Origin: an uncultured Allobosea sp.
Lineage (GTDB): Bacteria > Pseudomonadota > Alphaproteobacteria > Rhizobiales > Beijerinckiaceae
Reading direction: 5' to 3'
Assembly (NCBI RefSeq): GCF_945956895.1
Contig: NZ_CAMFJF010000013.1
Location: 1-64,000 of the forward strand
Length of the DNA stretch: 64,000 bases
The position numbers were made by a program, and so were the translations under genes. The first letter of the stretch is position 1, and every line of letters starts with the position of its first letter. Of this stretch, positions 8,248-17,371 are shown piece after piece. Under the pieces are notes generated by a model. It saw only the letters and a list, made by a program, of their open reading frames with translations, was not told the origin of the DNA and did not search any database.

Positions 8248-9690
8248 TTGTCCTTTGGTTCGCAATTTCGCCTGTCTCTGCGCTCGTTTTTGTCATCGCG
8301 CTCCTTGAAAGACGTGGCCTGGAACTTTTCCGGGCCCGTTATCACTACGGTGATTTTGGTTCTGCTCGCGCCGCTATACATCAAGTTCGTCGGCTTGCCG
8401 CGATACGGCGTCCTGACTGTTTTATGGGTATTCTTGGCTTATTTCGGATTGATGGGCCTCGGGTTGGCTCGGGCTGCAGCCAATCTTTGTGCAAAAACCG
8501 ATGACGTCAAGGAAATCAGCGAAATTTTTGTCAGTACAAATCTTTTTAACATGATATTTGGCGCTATATTTGGCGTCATATTTTTTCTAATCTATGGATC
8601 AGTGCTTCCCGTCATCGTAAACGCGACGCCCGACATCGAGAAGGAGTTCCTGGCTGCCGGCCCTTGGCTGGCAGCCTTCTTGCCGTTCGCGGCGGCGTCG
8701 GGGGTGCTCGGAGGGGTGCTCGAAGGGCGGCGGCATTTTGCCTTGTCGAATCAAATTCAAACCCTAGGAACGATTCTATTCCAAGCGACGCCATTTCTGG
8801 TCGCCTTCTTCTATTCGAACAGCTTAGACGTCATGATTCCAGTCGCGCTAGTGGTTCGTGCTGGAGTTATTTTAGCTGGGGCCTGCGCGACGGTTAGAGT
8901 TCTTTCGATAGATTTAAATTGTAGATTTAATTTTAAATTGATAAGGCAGATGTCTTCTTTCGGCGGCTGGGTGTCGCTTGGTGGGATCATCTCTCCTATC
9001 ATCATGACGGTTGATCAATTCATAATCAGTGCGCGAATTGGATCGAGTTTTTTGCCTTATTATTCGATATCGAATTCGCTGATTCAGCGAATTCATATCT
9101 TCCCTCTCGCCGTGTTTCGTACGATTTACCCAAGAATATCAAAATTGTCGGAGATGGAGGCGCGAGCGCTATCGGAGCGTTCCGTCAAAATACTGTCCCA
9201 CATCATAACTCCGGCGATCATCGTGGGTATTTTCCTGGTTTCGACTGTCTTGACGATCTGGCTCGGGGCGGAGTTTTCACAGAAAGCAACATTGCCGTCG
9301 CAAATCTTGCTTGTTGGGATCTGGTTCAACGGATTGGCGTTGATGCCTTTCGCCTTGCTGGAAGGTCAAGGCAGGCCAGACCTTCCCGTAAAGTATCATT
9401 TGCTGGAGTTGCCGTTTTATTTGGCGGGGTTGTTGGTTGGGCTGCAGGTTGCGGGCATTGCCGGCGCAGCGGCGGCCAGCGCCCTGCGAATGGCTTTCGA
9501 TGCCTTGTTGCTCGTCTCGGCCGCCCGCTTTTCAAGGCGAACGATCACGGGTCTCGGCGTCAGTGCTGCTGCCGTTTGCGCGGGCTTTGTTGTCGCCAAC
9601 CTGCAGTTATCATTTGCCGCGGTTTGGGCCAGCGCTGTTTCGATCCTTGCCCTCTGGGCCCTTTGGGTCGGCGTAACCCGTGATTGGTAG
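8248..9690 (+). CDS. Polysaccharide flippase-type membrane protein (MATE/MOP superfamily, Wzx-like)
   Basis: A 480-residue protein with about 12-14 hydrophobic segments, the size and pattern of oligosaccharide flippases that move lipid-linked sugar units across the inner membrane. Supporting stretches are the N-terminal NFSGPVITTVILVLLAPLYIKFVG, the VDQFIISARIG segment (a common Wzx helix with a charged residue in the membrane) and the central PLAVFRTIYPRISKL. The start is a TTG at 8248 with GGGAAAGG nine bases upstream. Base composition and codon use (ATA, TTA, AAT, TTT) are clearly more AT-rich than in the neighbours, and no glycosyltransferase or polymerase gene accompanies it. It looks like an acquired orphan gene. 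The carried glycan cannot be inferred. Confidence 0.8.
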   Translation: MSFGSQFRLSLRSFLSSRSLKDVAWNFSGPVITTVILVLLAPLYIKFVGLPRYGVLTVLWVFLAYFGLMGLGLARAAANLCAKTDDVKEISEIFVSTNLFNMIFGAIFGVIFFLIYGSVLPVIVNATPDIEKEFLAAGPWLAAFLPFAAASGVLGGVLEGRRHFALSNQIQTLGTILFQATPFLVAFFYSNSLDVMIPVALVVRAGVILAGACATVRVLSIDLNCRFNFKLIRQMSSFGGWVSLGGIISPIIMTVDQFIISARIGSSFLPYYSISNSLIQRIHIFPLAVFRTIYPRISKLSEMEARALSERSVKILSHIITPAIIVGIFLVSTVLTIWLGAEFSQKATLPSQILLVGIWFNGLALMPFALLEGQGRPDLPVKYHLLELPFYLAGLLVGLQVAGIAGAAAASALRMAFDALLLVSAARFSRRTITGLGVSAAAVCAGFVVANLQLSFAAVWASAVSILALWALWVGVTRDW

Positions 9691-9726
9691 CCGATAAGGA
9701 GGGCGCCCCGGCCGGCCTCGAGAACG

Positions 9727-10506
9727 CTAGGCGTGGTGCAGGATCTGGCCGAGGAACTTGCGCGTGCGCTCGCTCTGCGGGGCCGAGAAGAACCGCTCCG
9801 GCGGCGCCATCTCGACGATCTCGCCGGCATCCATGAAGATCACGCGGTCGGCGACCTTGCGGGCGAAGCCCATCTCGTGGGTGACGCAGATCATGGTCAT
9901 GCCGCTCTCGGCGAGTTCGACCATGGTATCGAGCACTTCGCTGACCATTTCGGGGTCGAGCGCCGAGGTCGGCTCGTCGAAGAGCATGATCTTCGGGTTC
10001 ATGCAGAGCGAGCGGGCGATCGCGACACGCTGCTGCTGGCCGCCCGAGAGCTGCACCGGATATTTATGGGCCTGTTCTGGAATATGGACGCGCTCCAGGA
10101 TCTTGCGGGCAGTGGCCTCGGCCTCCGCCTTGGCGATCCCGCGCACCTTCATCGGCGCGAGCGTGCAGTTCTCCAGCGCGGTCAGGTGTGGAAACAGGTT
10201 GAAGCTCTGGAAGACCATGCCGATCTCGCGGCGGATGTCCTCGATGCCCTTGAGCCTGGCGTGGACGGTCGTGCCGTCGATGACGATCTCGCCCTTCTGG
10301 TGCTCTTCGAGTTGGTTCAGGCAGCGGATCAGCGTCGACTTGCCGGAGCCGGATGGACCGCAGATGACGATGCGCTCGCCGCGCGAGACGGTGAGGTCGA
10401 TATCGCGCAGGACGTGAAAGTCGCCATAGAACTTGTCGACCTTGCGCATCTCGATGATCACGTCGCCGATCGCATGGTCGGGGGCGGAGGGGGCGGTCGC
10501 GGACAT
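9727..10506 (-). CDS. Amino-acid ABC transporter ATP-binding protein
   Basis: A 259-residue ATPase of the polar amino-acid uptake (PAAT, GlnQ/HisP-like) family, peripheral on the inner membrane. Visible motifs are Walker [10 protein letters not shown] (50-58), the Q-loop glutamine at 100, the signature LSGGQQQR (153-160), Walker [13 protein letters not shown] (173-184) and the switch histidine in VTHEMGFA (210). I start it at the ATG 10504-10506 (MSATAPSA); the open frame continues upstream through a palindromic repeat, and those residues are unlikely to be protein. It is the last gene of the amino-acid importer set, 226 bp downstream of the binding protein gene, and should energise the two permeases at 11600-12928. 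Confidence 0.93.
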   Translation of the reverse strand: MSATAPSAPDHAIGDVIIEMRKVDKFYGDFHVLRDIDLTVSRGERIVICGPSGSGKSTLIRCLNQLEEHQKGEIVIDGTTVHARLKGIEDIRREIGMVFQSFNLFPHLTALENCTLAPMKVRGIAKAEAEATARKILERVHIPEQAHKYPVQLSGGQQQRVAIARSLCMNPKIMLFDEPTSALDPEMVSEVLDTMVELAESGMTMICVTHEMGFARKVADRVIFMDAGEIVEMAPPERFFSAPQSERTRKFLGQILHHA

Positions 10507-10602
10507 CTGCAATAACCGTTCTGGGGTGGTTGGAAGATGGGGCCGGCACGAAGCCGGCCGCATCCGGTGTTCCCGAAACCGACATGTTTCAGCGAACCGC
10601 GG

Positions 10603-10698
10603 GTCATCCCGGCCGGAGCGAAGCGGAAAGCCGGGACCCATGCCTGAACCTTCCTCGGAAGCGCTCCGGCATGGATCCCGGCTCAAGCCTGGGATGAC
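10603..10698. repeat. Dispersed palindromic repeat, copy 1
   Basis: This intergenic element begins GTCATCCCGG and ends CTGGGATGAC, forming a long imperfect hairpin of about 96 bases with GGATCC/GGACCC-like internal segments. Related elements occur at 25047-25140, 44539-44631 and 52844-52940. Here it sits between the binding-protein and ATPase genes of one transporter operon, where it could lower downstream expression or protect the upstream message. Confidence 0.75.
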
Positions 10699-10732
10699 GG
10701 CGCGGTTCCGAAGAAAGCCATCAGGCCCCGGC

Positions 10733-11554
10733 TCAGAACTGCGGCATCGCCGGCAGCTTCGGCAGCGCGATGCCGAACCACTTCTGGTTGATCTTCGAGA
10801 GCTCGCCATTGGCCTCGATCTCGGCGATGAACTTGTTGGAGAACTCGGCCAGAGCCGTGTCGGCCTTGCGGAAGGCCATGCCGTTGGCCTGTTCCTTCAG
10901 CGTGAGCTTCGGCTCGATGTTGAGCTGCGGGTAGTCCTTGAGGAGCTGGGCGAGGATGGTGTTGCTTGCGCCCATGGCCTGGACCTGGCCGGAGATGAGG
11001 GCCTGCAGCGCGGTCGCGTCGTCGTCATAGCGCTTCAGCGGCGTGCCGGCCGGGGCGATGGCGCTGATCGCGGTGTCCTGGGTCGAGGCGCGCGCGACGC
11101 TGATCGTCACCGGCTTCAGGTCTTCCGGCGTCTTGATGGTCAGGCTCTTGGGCGCCAGCACATAGATCGTCAGCGTGCTGTAGGGGTTGGAGAACAGCAC
11201 CTGCTTCGAGCGCTCGGCGGTGATGCCGAAGGTGGCGATCAGCACGTCGATCTTGTTGGTCAGCAGGTAGGGGATGCGGTTCGGGCCGGTGACCGGCACG
11301 AGCTCGAGCTTGACGCCGAGAGACTTGGCCATCAGCGCGGCGACATCGGCATCATAGCCGGCCGGATTCTGCTGGGCGTCGGTGCCGCCGAAGGGCGGGT
11401 AGTCGGTCAGCACGCCGACCATCAGCTTGCCGCGGGACTTGATCTCGTCGGGCGTGGCGGCCTGGGCCGGGGCGGTGTTGAGCGCAGCGGCGGCAAGGCC
11501 GGCGAAGACCAGCGCGCCGAGGCTGCGGCGGCAAATCGATTTAAACAGCGACAT
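10733..11554 (-). CDS. Amino-acid ABC transporter substrate-binding protein
   Basis: A 273-residue periplasmic binding protein of solute-binding family 3. A signal peptide (basic start, hydrophobic core about 12-25, cleavage near AQA-ATPDE) is followed by the typical first lobe [15 protein letters not shown] with [15 protein letters not shown], and then the [23 protein letters not shown] motif, which matches the family pattern 'D...I....T.ER'. The length is standard. It is co-directional with two permease genes just upstream (45 bp) and the ATPase downstream. The ligand is probably a polar amino acid or an amino-acid-like acid; linkage to the CoA-dependent catabolic genes suggests that its substrate feeds that pathway. 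Confidence 0.92.
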   Translation of the reverse strand: MSLFKSICRRSLGALVFAGLAAAALNTAPAQAATPDEIKSRGKLMVGVLTDYPPFGGTDAQQNPAGYDADVAALMAKSLGVKLELVPVTGPNRIPYLLTNKIDVLIATFGITAERSKQVLFSNPYSTLTIYVLAPKSLTIKTPEDLKPVTISVARASTQDTAISAIAPAGTPLKRYDDDATALQALISGQVQAMGASNTILAQLLKDYPQLNIEPKLTLKEQANGMAFRKADTALAEFSNKFIAEIEANGELSKINQKWFGIALPKLPAMPQF

Positions 11555-11599
11555 GGACGTTCTCCTCTGAGGGGTCGGCTTGGTGTTGCGCAGCCGCGC

Positions 11600-12250
11600 C
11601 TAGCGCGCGGCGACGAGGAGCTTCTGCTCCATCCTCTTGCTGTAGGCCGAGAGCGGCCGGCAGATGACGTAGTAGATCAACGCGACGAGCGCGAAGATCG
11701 TGAAGGGTCGGAAGGTGGCATTGTTGATGATCTGTGCCGCGCGCGTCAGCTCGACGAAGCCGATGATCGAGGCGAGCGAGGTGCCCTTGATGAGCTGGAC
11801 CAGGAAGCCGATCGTCGGCGGGATTGCGATGCGGACCGCCTGCGGCGCGATGACGAGCACCATCTTCGGCCAGTAGCGCAGGCCGAGCGAGGTCGCTGCC
11901 TCCCATTGCCCGCGCGGCACCACCTCGAGCGCGCCGCGCCAGATCTCGCCGAGGAAGGCGCTGGCATGGAGCGAGAGGCCGAGCGCAGCTGCCGTCCAGG
12001 GATCGACCGACCAGCCGAACAACCCCGGCACGAAGAAGGCGAGGAAGAGCTGCATCAGCAGCGGCGTGCCCTGGAAGACCTTGATGTAGCCGGTGGAGGC
12101 GACCCGGAGCCATTTGAACTCGCCGGTGCGGGCGAGCGCGACCAGCGCCCCGCCGAGCGCGCCGCCGAGGAAGGCGACGAGCGAAAGCAGCAGCGTCCAG
12201 CGCACCGCCATGATGATGTAGATGATGTCGGGAGAGCCGAGTGTGCGCAT
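11600..12250 (-). CDS. Amino-acid ABC transporter permease
   Basis: A 216-residue inner-membrane permease of the HisM/GlnP type. It has about five hydrophobic helices, the family start pattern (VRWTLLLSLVAFLGGALGGALVALAR), the FQGTPLLMQLFLAFF segment and the cytoplasmic EAA loop EAATSLGLRYWPKMVLVIAPQAVR that docks on the ATPase. It is separated by only nine bases from the preceding permease gene, so the two are co-transcribed and probably form a heterodimer. The minus-strand order is permease, permease, binding protein, ATPase. Confidence 0.92.
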   Translation of the reverse strand: MRTLGSPDIIYIIMAVRWTLLLSLVAFLGGALGGALVALARTGEFKWLRVASTGYIKVFQGTPLLMQLFLAFFVPGLFGWSVDPWTAAALGLSLHASAFLGEIWRGALEVVPRGQWEAATSLGLRYWPKMVLVIAPQAVRIAIPPTIGFLVQLIKGTSLASIIGFVELTRAAQIINNATFRPFTIFALVALIYYVICRPLSAYSKRMEQKLLVAAR

Positions 12251-12259
12251 CGTCTCACC

Positions 12260-12928
12260 TCACCGGGTTGGCTTGCGCAGGAAGGTGCGCTCGATGCCGG
12301 CGAAGACCGACCAGAAGAAGACGGAGAGGCCGAGATACATGCAGGTGACGATGAAATAGACCTCGAAGCTGCGGAAGGTGCGCGACTGGATGTCGCCCGC
12401 CACAGCCGTCAATTCGCTCGCCGCGATCGCCGAGCAGACGCTGGTGTTCAGCATCAGCAGGATGAACTGGCTGGTCAGCGATGGATAGATCGCCTGGATC
12501 GCCGGTTTCAGGATGATGTAGCGGAAGATCTGGAGGGGGCGCATACCCAGAGACTTGCCCGCCTCGATCTGCCCCTTCTGGATGCTCTCGATGCCGGCAC
12601 GGATGATCTCGATGCCATAGGCGCCGACATTCACCACCAGGGCCAGGAGCGCGGCGCTGTTCGACGAGAATTTCAGGCCGAGCGACGGCAGGCCGAAATA
12701 GATCATGAAAATCTGGATCAGGAACGGCGTGTTGCGGATCAGCTCGATATATTCGTCGATGATCCAGACCAGCCATTTCGGGCCGGAAGTCTTGCCGAGG
12801 GCGCCGGCGACCGAGACCACCATGCCGATCGCCATCGCCAGCGCCGAGAGCACGAGCGAATTGACCAGCCCCTGCAGAAGCTCGGGCCAGGCCGCGAAGA
12901 CGTCGGCGAAGTCGAATTCATAGCTCAT
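12260..12928 (-). CDS. Amino-acid ABC transporter permease
   Basis: A 222-residue inner-membrane permease, partner of the 11600-12250 gene. It shows the conserved ELIRNTPFLIQIFMIYFGLPSLG stretch and the EAA loop EAGKSLGMRPLQIFRYIILKPAIQ, both typical of the polar amino-acid uptake family. The hydrophobic pattern gives five membrane helices. It is the first gene of the transporter group and lies 112 bp downstream of the short-chain dehydrogenase gene on the same strand, so it may belong to the LacI-controlled transcript or have its own promoter in that gap. Confidence 0.92.
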   Translation of the reverse strand: MSYEFDFADVFAAWPELLQGLVNSLVLSALAMAIGMVVSVAGALGKTSGPKWLVWIIDEYIELIRNTPFLIQIFMIYFGLPSLGLKFSSNSAALLALVVNVGAYGIEIIRAGIESIQKGQIEAGKSLGMRPLQIFRYIILKPAIQAIYPSLTSQFILLMLNTSVCSAIAASELTAVAGDIQSRTFRSFEVYFIVTCMYLGLSVFFWSVFAGIERTFLRKPTR

Positions 12929-13040
12929 GCGGACAAGCCCCTCCGGGGCTTCCGCTGCTCAACAGCCTTCATCGATCCTGTCCTCCGTGGATATCCGGCC
13001 GGCTTGCCGCCGGCTTCTCGGTGTTGTCGGTCCAGTCTTG

Positions 13041-13802
13041 CTACAATCGTGGGATCAGCAAGCCGCCATCGACGTTGATCACTGTTCCCGTCGCATAGGC
13101 GAATTGTCCGCTGGTCAGGGCGGCGACGCAGTTCGCGACATCCTCGCCTTCGCCCCAGCGCCCGGCGGGGATCAACCCGTCGGCGATGCGCGCGTCGTAT
13201 TTGGCGGCGACCTTCGCGGTCATGTCGGTGCGGATCACGCCGGGCCTGACCTCGAAAACCGGGATGCCCTCCGGCGCCAGCCTGACCGCGAGCGCCTTCG
13301 CCCACATCGAGAGGCCGAGCTTGGAGACGCAATATTGCGCCCGGTCAATCGAGATCAGCTCGGTCGAGGCCGAGGTGATGAAGACGATGGCCGGCCGCTC
13401 CGGCCTGTCCGCGAGCATCGCCCTGGCGACTTCCTGGCTCAGGAAGGCGGCGCCGCGCAGATTGATGTCCATCACGAGGTCGAAGCTCTCCTCCGTGATC
13501 TCCAGCATGTCGCCGCGCACGGGCGCGCCGATACCGGCATTGGAGACGAAGAGGTCGAGCCGGCCAAAGGCGGCCTTCACATCGGCGACGAGGCCGGCAT
13601 GGCTCGGGACCGCCGCGACATCGTGTTTGAAGAAGCGCGCTGTTGCGCCGGCAGCCTCGAACAGCTTCGCGGCTTCGGCGACGGCCTCGTCCTCGGCGAT
13701 ATCGGTGAAGGCGATGTCATGGCCGGCCCTGGCGAGCGCCACGCCGATGGCGCGGCCGATGCCGCGTCTTGCGCCGGTGATGAGGGCGACGGGGCGGGTC
13801 AT
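13041..13802 (-). CDS. Short-chain dehydrogenase/reductase (FabG-like)
   Basis: A 253-residue NAD(P)-dependent oxidoreductase of the classical SDR family. The cofactor glycine motif TGARRGIG is at 9-16, the NAG motif at 88-90, the catalytic serine at about 144-146 and Y157-x3-K161 in the active site. The C-terminal VNVDGGLLIP ending matches the family. An acidic residue after the second strand (FTDIAED) suggests NAD preference. It follows the enoyl-CoA hydratase gene with a one-base gap. In this context a 3-hydroxyacyl-CoA (or hydroxyacid) dehydrogenase step of a beta-oxidation-like route is the likeliest role; that is inference. Confidence 0.88.
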   Translation of the reverse strand: MTRPVALITGARRGIGRAIGVALARAGHDIAFTDIAEDEAVAEAAKLFEAAGATARFFKHDVAAVPSHAGLVADVKAAFGRLDLFVSNAGIGAPVRGDMLEITEESFDLVMDINLRGAAFLSQEVARAMLADRPERPAIVFITSASTELISIDRAQYCVSKLGLSMWAKALAVRLAPEGIPVFEVRPGVIRTDMTAKVAAKYDARIADGLIPAGRWGEGEDVANCVAALTSGQFAYATGTVINVDGGLLIPRL

Positions 13803-13803
13803 C

Positions 13804-14577
13804 TCACTCTCCCCGATAGGTCGGCGTGCGCTTCTGCTGGAAGGCGGAGACGCCTTCCTTCACGTCGTCCGTGTAGGAGACGAGAGAGCTCGCCAGCGCT
13901 TCCATGATCGCGCCGCTATCCTCCTCCTCGGCCGCATTGATCAGCTGCTTGACGACGATATTGGCGACCGGGCCGCGCTGGCAGATGCGCTCGGCCATGG
14001 CCTGCGCGGCTGCGAGCGCGCCGCCCTTCTCGACGACCTGATCGACGATGCCGAGCGAAAGTGCCTGCTCGGCGGTGACGATCTCGCCGGTGAGCGCGAG
14101 GCGCCGTGCGACTTGCCCGCCGAGGCGCTTTACGAGACGCTGCGTGCCCGACCAGCCCGGGATCATGCCGAGCCCGGTCTCGGGCAGGCCGACCTTGGCC
14201 TGGACCTCGCAGATGCGGATATCGGCGGTGACGGCGAGCTCAAGCCCGCCGCCCAGCGCATGGCCGTTCATCGCGGCGATGACCGGCGGCTTCATCCGCG
14301 CCAGCTTGTCGAAGGCGCGGTGGCCGGAGCGCACCCAGCCCTGACCCATCTCCAACGGGGAGAGTCCGCCCCAGGCAACGATGTCGCCACCGGCGCAGAA
14401 GGCCTTGCCCTCGGCCGTCAGGATGACCGCGCGGACCGCGCGGTCGGCGTCGATGGCATCGGCGAAACGGCCGAGCAGGCCGACCATGACGTCGTCGAGC
14501 GCGTTGAGCTTTTCCGGGCGGGCGAGCGTGATCGTCGCGATGCCGGCGGCGATATCGAGGCGGACGGGATCGCTCAT
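13804..14577 (-). CDS. Enoyl-CoA hydratase/isomerase family protein
   Basis: A 257-residue crotonase-fold enzyme. The oxyanion-hole segments FCAGGD (60-65) and NGHALGGGLELA (104-115) are present, as are the two acidic residues expected of hydratases, E113 and E133 (in LPETGLGMIPGWSGTQRL). Both glutamates intact favours true hydratase activity on a 2-enoyl-CoA over an isomerase-only or decarboxylase role. Its start overlaps the CoA-transferase stop by four bases, which implies translational coupling. The neighbours supply CoA activation (CoA-transferase), desaturation (acyl-CoA dehydrogenase at 18590) and dehydrogenation (SDR), which together make a short beta-oxidation module. Confidence 0.92.
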   Translation of the reverse strand: MSDPVRLDIAAGIATITLARPEKLNALDDVMVGLLGRFADAIDADRAVRAVILTAEGKAFCAGGDIVAWGGLSPLEMGQGWVRSGHRAFDKLARMKPPVIAAMNGHALGGGLELAVTADIRICEVQAKVGLPETGLGMIPGWSGTQRLVKRLGGQVARRLALTGEIVTAEQALSLGIVDQVVEKGGALAAAQAMAERICQRGPVANIVVKQLINAAEEEDSGAIMEALASSLVSYTDDVKEGVSAFQQKRTPTYRGE

Positions 14578-16166
14578 GCCGCCCTCGCCGGGAGTTCGAG
14601 GCCGATCAGGGCTTCATTGAACAGGGCGGCGTCCATCAGCTTCGGCGGCTTGGGCACCAGCAGCTGGAACTCGCTCTGGCTGAGAATGTCGCGCTCCAGA
14701 TCGACGCCCGGCGCGATCTCGGTGACGACGATGCCCTCGGCGGTCAATTTCATCACGCAACGCTCGGTGACATAGGTGATGTCCTGGCCTTGGGCGATCG
14801 CACGAGGGCCGGAGAAGGAGATGTGCTCGACCGCCTCGACCAGCTTCTTCACCTTGCCTTCCTTCTCGATGACGAGCTTCCCGTCCGCGATCGCGAGCTT
14901 GGCGGCGGCGCTGAAATAGCCGGAGAAGACGATGCGCTTGGCCCGTGCGGTGATGTCGATGAAGCCGCCGGCGCCGGCGGTGACATGCGGGCGCACGCCG
15001 AGCTTGGAGACGTTGACGCAGCCCTGTCGGTCGATCTGCAGGAAGGAGAGCAGCGACAGGTCGAAGCCCGCCCCCTGAAAGTAAGTGAACTGGTAGGGGG
15101 AGGGGACGATGGCTTCGGCATTGGAGGCGCAGCCGAACTGGAACTCGAGCAACGGCACGCCGCCGACGGCACCCTGCTCGATCACCCAGGTGACCGCGCC
15201 ATGCTGGCCTTCCTCGATCAGGATGCGCGGGACATTAGCCGAAATGCCGAAGCCGATATTGACGGCATCGCCGTGGCGCAGTTCCTGCGCGACGCGCCGG
15301 GCGATCACCTTGGCGACGTCGAAGGCTGGCGTCTCGAAGCTCGACAGCGGCCGGCGCACCTCGCCGGAAATGGCGGGGTCGTAGACGGTCTGCGTCGTCT
15401 GCATCTGGTCGGGCGCGACCACGATGGCGTCGACGAGGATGCCGGGCACGAAGACGGCTTGCGTGTTGAGACTGCCGGCCTCGACCACGCGCTTCACCTG
15501 CGCGATGACGATGCCGCCATTGTTGCGCACGGCCAGAGCCTGATCGAGCGGGCCGAGCAGGCCGCCCTCATGCTCGTAGGAGAGGTTGCCGCGCTCGTCG
15601 GCCGTGGTGGCGCGGATGATCGCGACCTTCGGCACGATGCTGCGGAAATAGAGCCAGTCTTCGCCGTCGAATTCGACGCGAGCAACGATCGGCTCGGCCA
15701 TGGCGCGCGCGTTCATCGCGCAGCCCTGATGCCGGGGGTCGACGAAAGTGTCCATGCCGATTTTGGTCAGCACGCCCGGACGCTTGGCGGCAGCTTCGCG
15801 ATGCATGTCGAACAGGATGCCGCTCGGGATGTTGTAGGCCGGGATCTCGTCGCCCGTGACCATCTTCCAGATCGCAGGAGGCTCGGCGGAGGAGGGGCCG
15901 GACGGGTAGGAGCCGCCCATGATCCGCGCCAGCAGGCCGGGCTTGGCGATGTGATCGACGCCCTTGACGCCCCACATGTCGCCGGCCGCGATCGGGTGCA
16001 GCGTCGTCAGGTTGCGCGGGTGGCCGCTGGTGTCGAAGCGCCGGCCGATCGCCGCCAGAACCGCATCGGGGCAGCCGAGACCGGAGGAGGAGGAGACGGT
16101 GACGATCGCCTCGTCCGGGATCAGGGCGGCGGCTTCGTCGGCGGAGAGGATGCGGGGGAAGGCCAT
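14574..16166 (-). CDS. Acetate/3-oxoacid CoA-transferase, fused alpha-beta type
   Basis: A 530-residue family I CoA-transferase in which the two halves usually encoded by separate A and B genes are fused, as in YdiF and propionate CoA-transferase. The N-terminal half includes GCPDAVLAAIG and GDMWGVKGVDHIA; the C-terminal half contains VIEQGAVGGVP, whose glutamate at about 330 is the expected catalytic residue forming the glutamyl-CoA thioester. The length is normal for the fused form. It would activate a carboxylic acid by exchanging CoA with an acyl-CoA in the cytosol. It lies 25 bp downstream of the lacI-type regulator gene and heads the run of catabolic enzymes on this strand. Confidence 0.92.
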   Translation of the reverse strand: MAFPRILSADEAAALIPDEAIVTVSSSSGLGCPDAVLAAIGRRFDTSGHPRNLTTLHPIAAGDMWGVKGVDHIAKPGLLARIMGGSYPSGPSSAEPPAIWKMVTGDEIPAYNIPSGILFDMHREAAAKRPGVLTKIGMDTFVDPRHQGCAMNARAMAEPIVARVEFDGEDWLYFRSIVPKVAIIRATTADERGNLSYEHEGGLLGPLDQALAVRNNGGIVIAQVKRVVEAGSLNTQAVFVPGILVDAIVVAPDQMQTTQTVYDPAISGEVRRPLSSFETPAFDVAKVIARRVAQELRHGDAVNIGFGISANVPRILIEEGQHGAVTWVIEQGAVGGVPLLEFQFGCASNAEAIVPSPYQFTYFQGAGFDLSLLSFLQIDRQGCVNVSKLGVRPHVTAGAGGFIDITARAKRIVFSGYFSAAAKLAIADGKLVIEKEGKVKKLVEAVEHISFSGPRAIAQGQDITYVTERCVMKLTAEGIVVTEIAPGVDLERDILSQSEFQLLVPKPPKLMDAALFNEALIGLELPARAA

Positions 16167-16191
16167 GATCTCTTGTCTCTTCGGGAAGCGT

Positions 16192-17244
16192 TCAGCCGGC
16201 AGCGGCGAGCGCGCGCTGATAGGCGCCGCAGGATTCGCGGATGACGAGATGGGCGGGGCCGATGAAGCTTTCGGGCTCCGCGGCGGGATCGTTGATCTGC
16301 TTGAGCAGCAGGGCGGCGGCGCGCTCGCCGAGGCCGACGGGATCGACCGCGACGGTGGTCAGCGCCGGCGAGACATGGCGCGCTTCGCTGGTGTCGTCGA
16401 AGCCGACGATGGCGATGTCGCGCCCGACGACGAGGCCGTGGCGGGCAGCAGCCAGCATTGCGCCGATCGCGGTGACGTCGTTGTAGCAGACGACCGCGGT
16501 CGGCCGGTCGGCGAGCGAGAGCACCGCGCTCATCGCGCTGAAGCCGCCGTCGCGCGTCGGCATGCTCTCGATGTTGAGTGCCGGATCGACGTTGCGGCCG
16601 GCCGCCTCCATCGCCGCGAGGAAGCCGCCGTGGCGCTCCTGCCGGACGACCATCGAATGCATGCCGCCGAGGAAGGCGATGCGCTCATGGCCGAGATTGA
16701 TCAGGTGGCGGGTGACGCGGCTGGCGCCGAGGAGGTTCTCGGGAACGACGATGCTGGTGTCGGCGCCGGGCAGGCGGCGGATCGCGACCAGCAGCGCAGT
16801 TCCGGCGGCCTTGGCCCAATCGAGATGCTCGGGACGCGTATCCAGCGCAGGGCAGAGGATGATGCCGCCGGCACCGTGCTCGCGCATCATCCGCATCACC
16901 TGTTCCTGCCGCACCACGCTCTCGGCGGTGTTGGCCATGAAGGCGACATAGCCGGCCATCTGCAGGACCTTCTCCACGCCGATGGCGAATTCCGCGAAGA
17001 ACGGGTTGGAGAGGTCGTTGAGGACAAGACCGACGATGCGGGACTGCGCGTTGCGCAGGTTGGCGGCGCCGCGATTATAGACGTAGCCGAGCCGGTCCAT
17101 GGTCTGCAGGACGTGCTGGCGGGTCTCGGGCTTCACCGCGCCGCGTCCGGTGAGGACAAGCGAGACCGTCGATTTCGAGACGCCGGCGGCGTCCGCGATC
17201 TCGATGATCGTCACCTTCCCCTTGCTGCCTTGCGGCTGCGGCAT
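16192..17244 (-). CDS. LacI-family transcriptional regulator
   Basis: A 350-residue repressor. The N-terminal helix-turn-helix reads VTIIEIADAAGVSKSTVSLVL, with the hinge helix around NRGAANLRNAQSRIVG and a periplasmic-binding-protein-like effector domain (SNPFFAEFAIGVEK, VVCYNDVTAIGAM, IAIVGFDDTSEA). I start it at the ATG at 17242-17244. An upstream in-frame start at 17322 would put the operator at 17282-17293 inside the coding region and add a non-conserved tail. It is the first gene before the CoA-transferase, ECH and SDR genes, and is divergent from the DUF993 gene. Matching palindromes in front of both transcripts indicate autoregulation and control of the whole island; the effector is unknown. 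Confidence 0.93.
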   Translation of the reverse strand: MPQPQGSKGKVTIIEIADAAGVSKSTVSLVLTGRGAVKPETRQHVLQTMDRLGYVYNRGAANLRNAQSRIVGLVLNDLSNPFFAEFAIGVEKVLQMAGYVAFMANTAESVVRQEQVMRMMREHGAGGIILCPALDTRPEHLDWAKAAGTALLVAIRRLPGADTSIVVPENLLGASRVTRHLINLGHERIAFLGGMHSMVVRQERHGGFLAAMEAAGRNVDPALNIESMPTRDGGFSAMSAVLSLADRPTAVVCYNDVTAIGAMLAAARHGLVVGRDIAIVGFDDTSEARHVSPALTTVAVDPVGLGERAAALLLKQINDPAAEPESFIGPAHLVIRESCGAYQRALAAAG

Positions 17245-17281
17245 GGTTTCGTCCCTGATGCGCGTGGCGCTGTTCTTTTCT

Positions 17282-17293
17282 TGGAACGTTCCA
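17282..17293. promoter_or_regulatory. LacI-type operator, regulator side
   Basis: The 12-bp perfect palindrome TGGAACGTTCCA lies 38 bp upstream of the regulator ATG. It has the central CG and inverted symmetry typical of LacI/GalR-family operators and is repeated at 17376-17391. The two centres are 96 bp apart, about nine helical turns, so looping by a tetramer is possible. Confidence 0.75.
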
Positions 17294-17371
17294 TTAGCAG
17301 CGAATGAATTGGCGCGCAACATCCCCCTTTAAAAGCTTTTTGTGCCTCTGTATAAGGCTGGAAACGCGTTT

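Noticed and set aside
8142-8504. Possible 120-codon gene overlapping the flippase start
   Set aside because: It overlaps the flippase in another frame, and the flippase has a TTG start with a good ribosome-binding site.
10433-13078. Open plus-strand frame of about 880 codons across the amino-acid transporter genes
   Set aside because: It is antisense to four clear transporter genes; its translation is rich in Arg, Gly, Asp and Glu with no family signature, as expected for the mirror frame of GC-rich genes.
17245-17322. Longer N-terminus for the LacI-type regulator from 17322
   Set aside because: It would place the palindromic operator inside the coding region and add residues not seen in LacI proteins, whose helix-turn-helix begins near the N-terminus.
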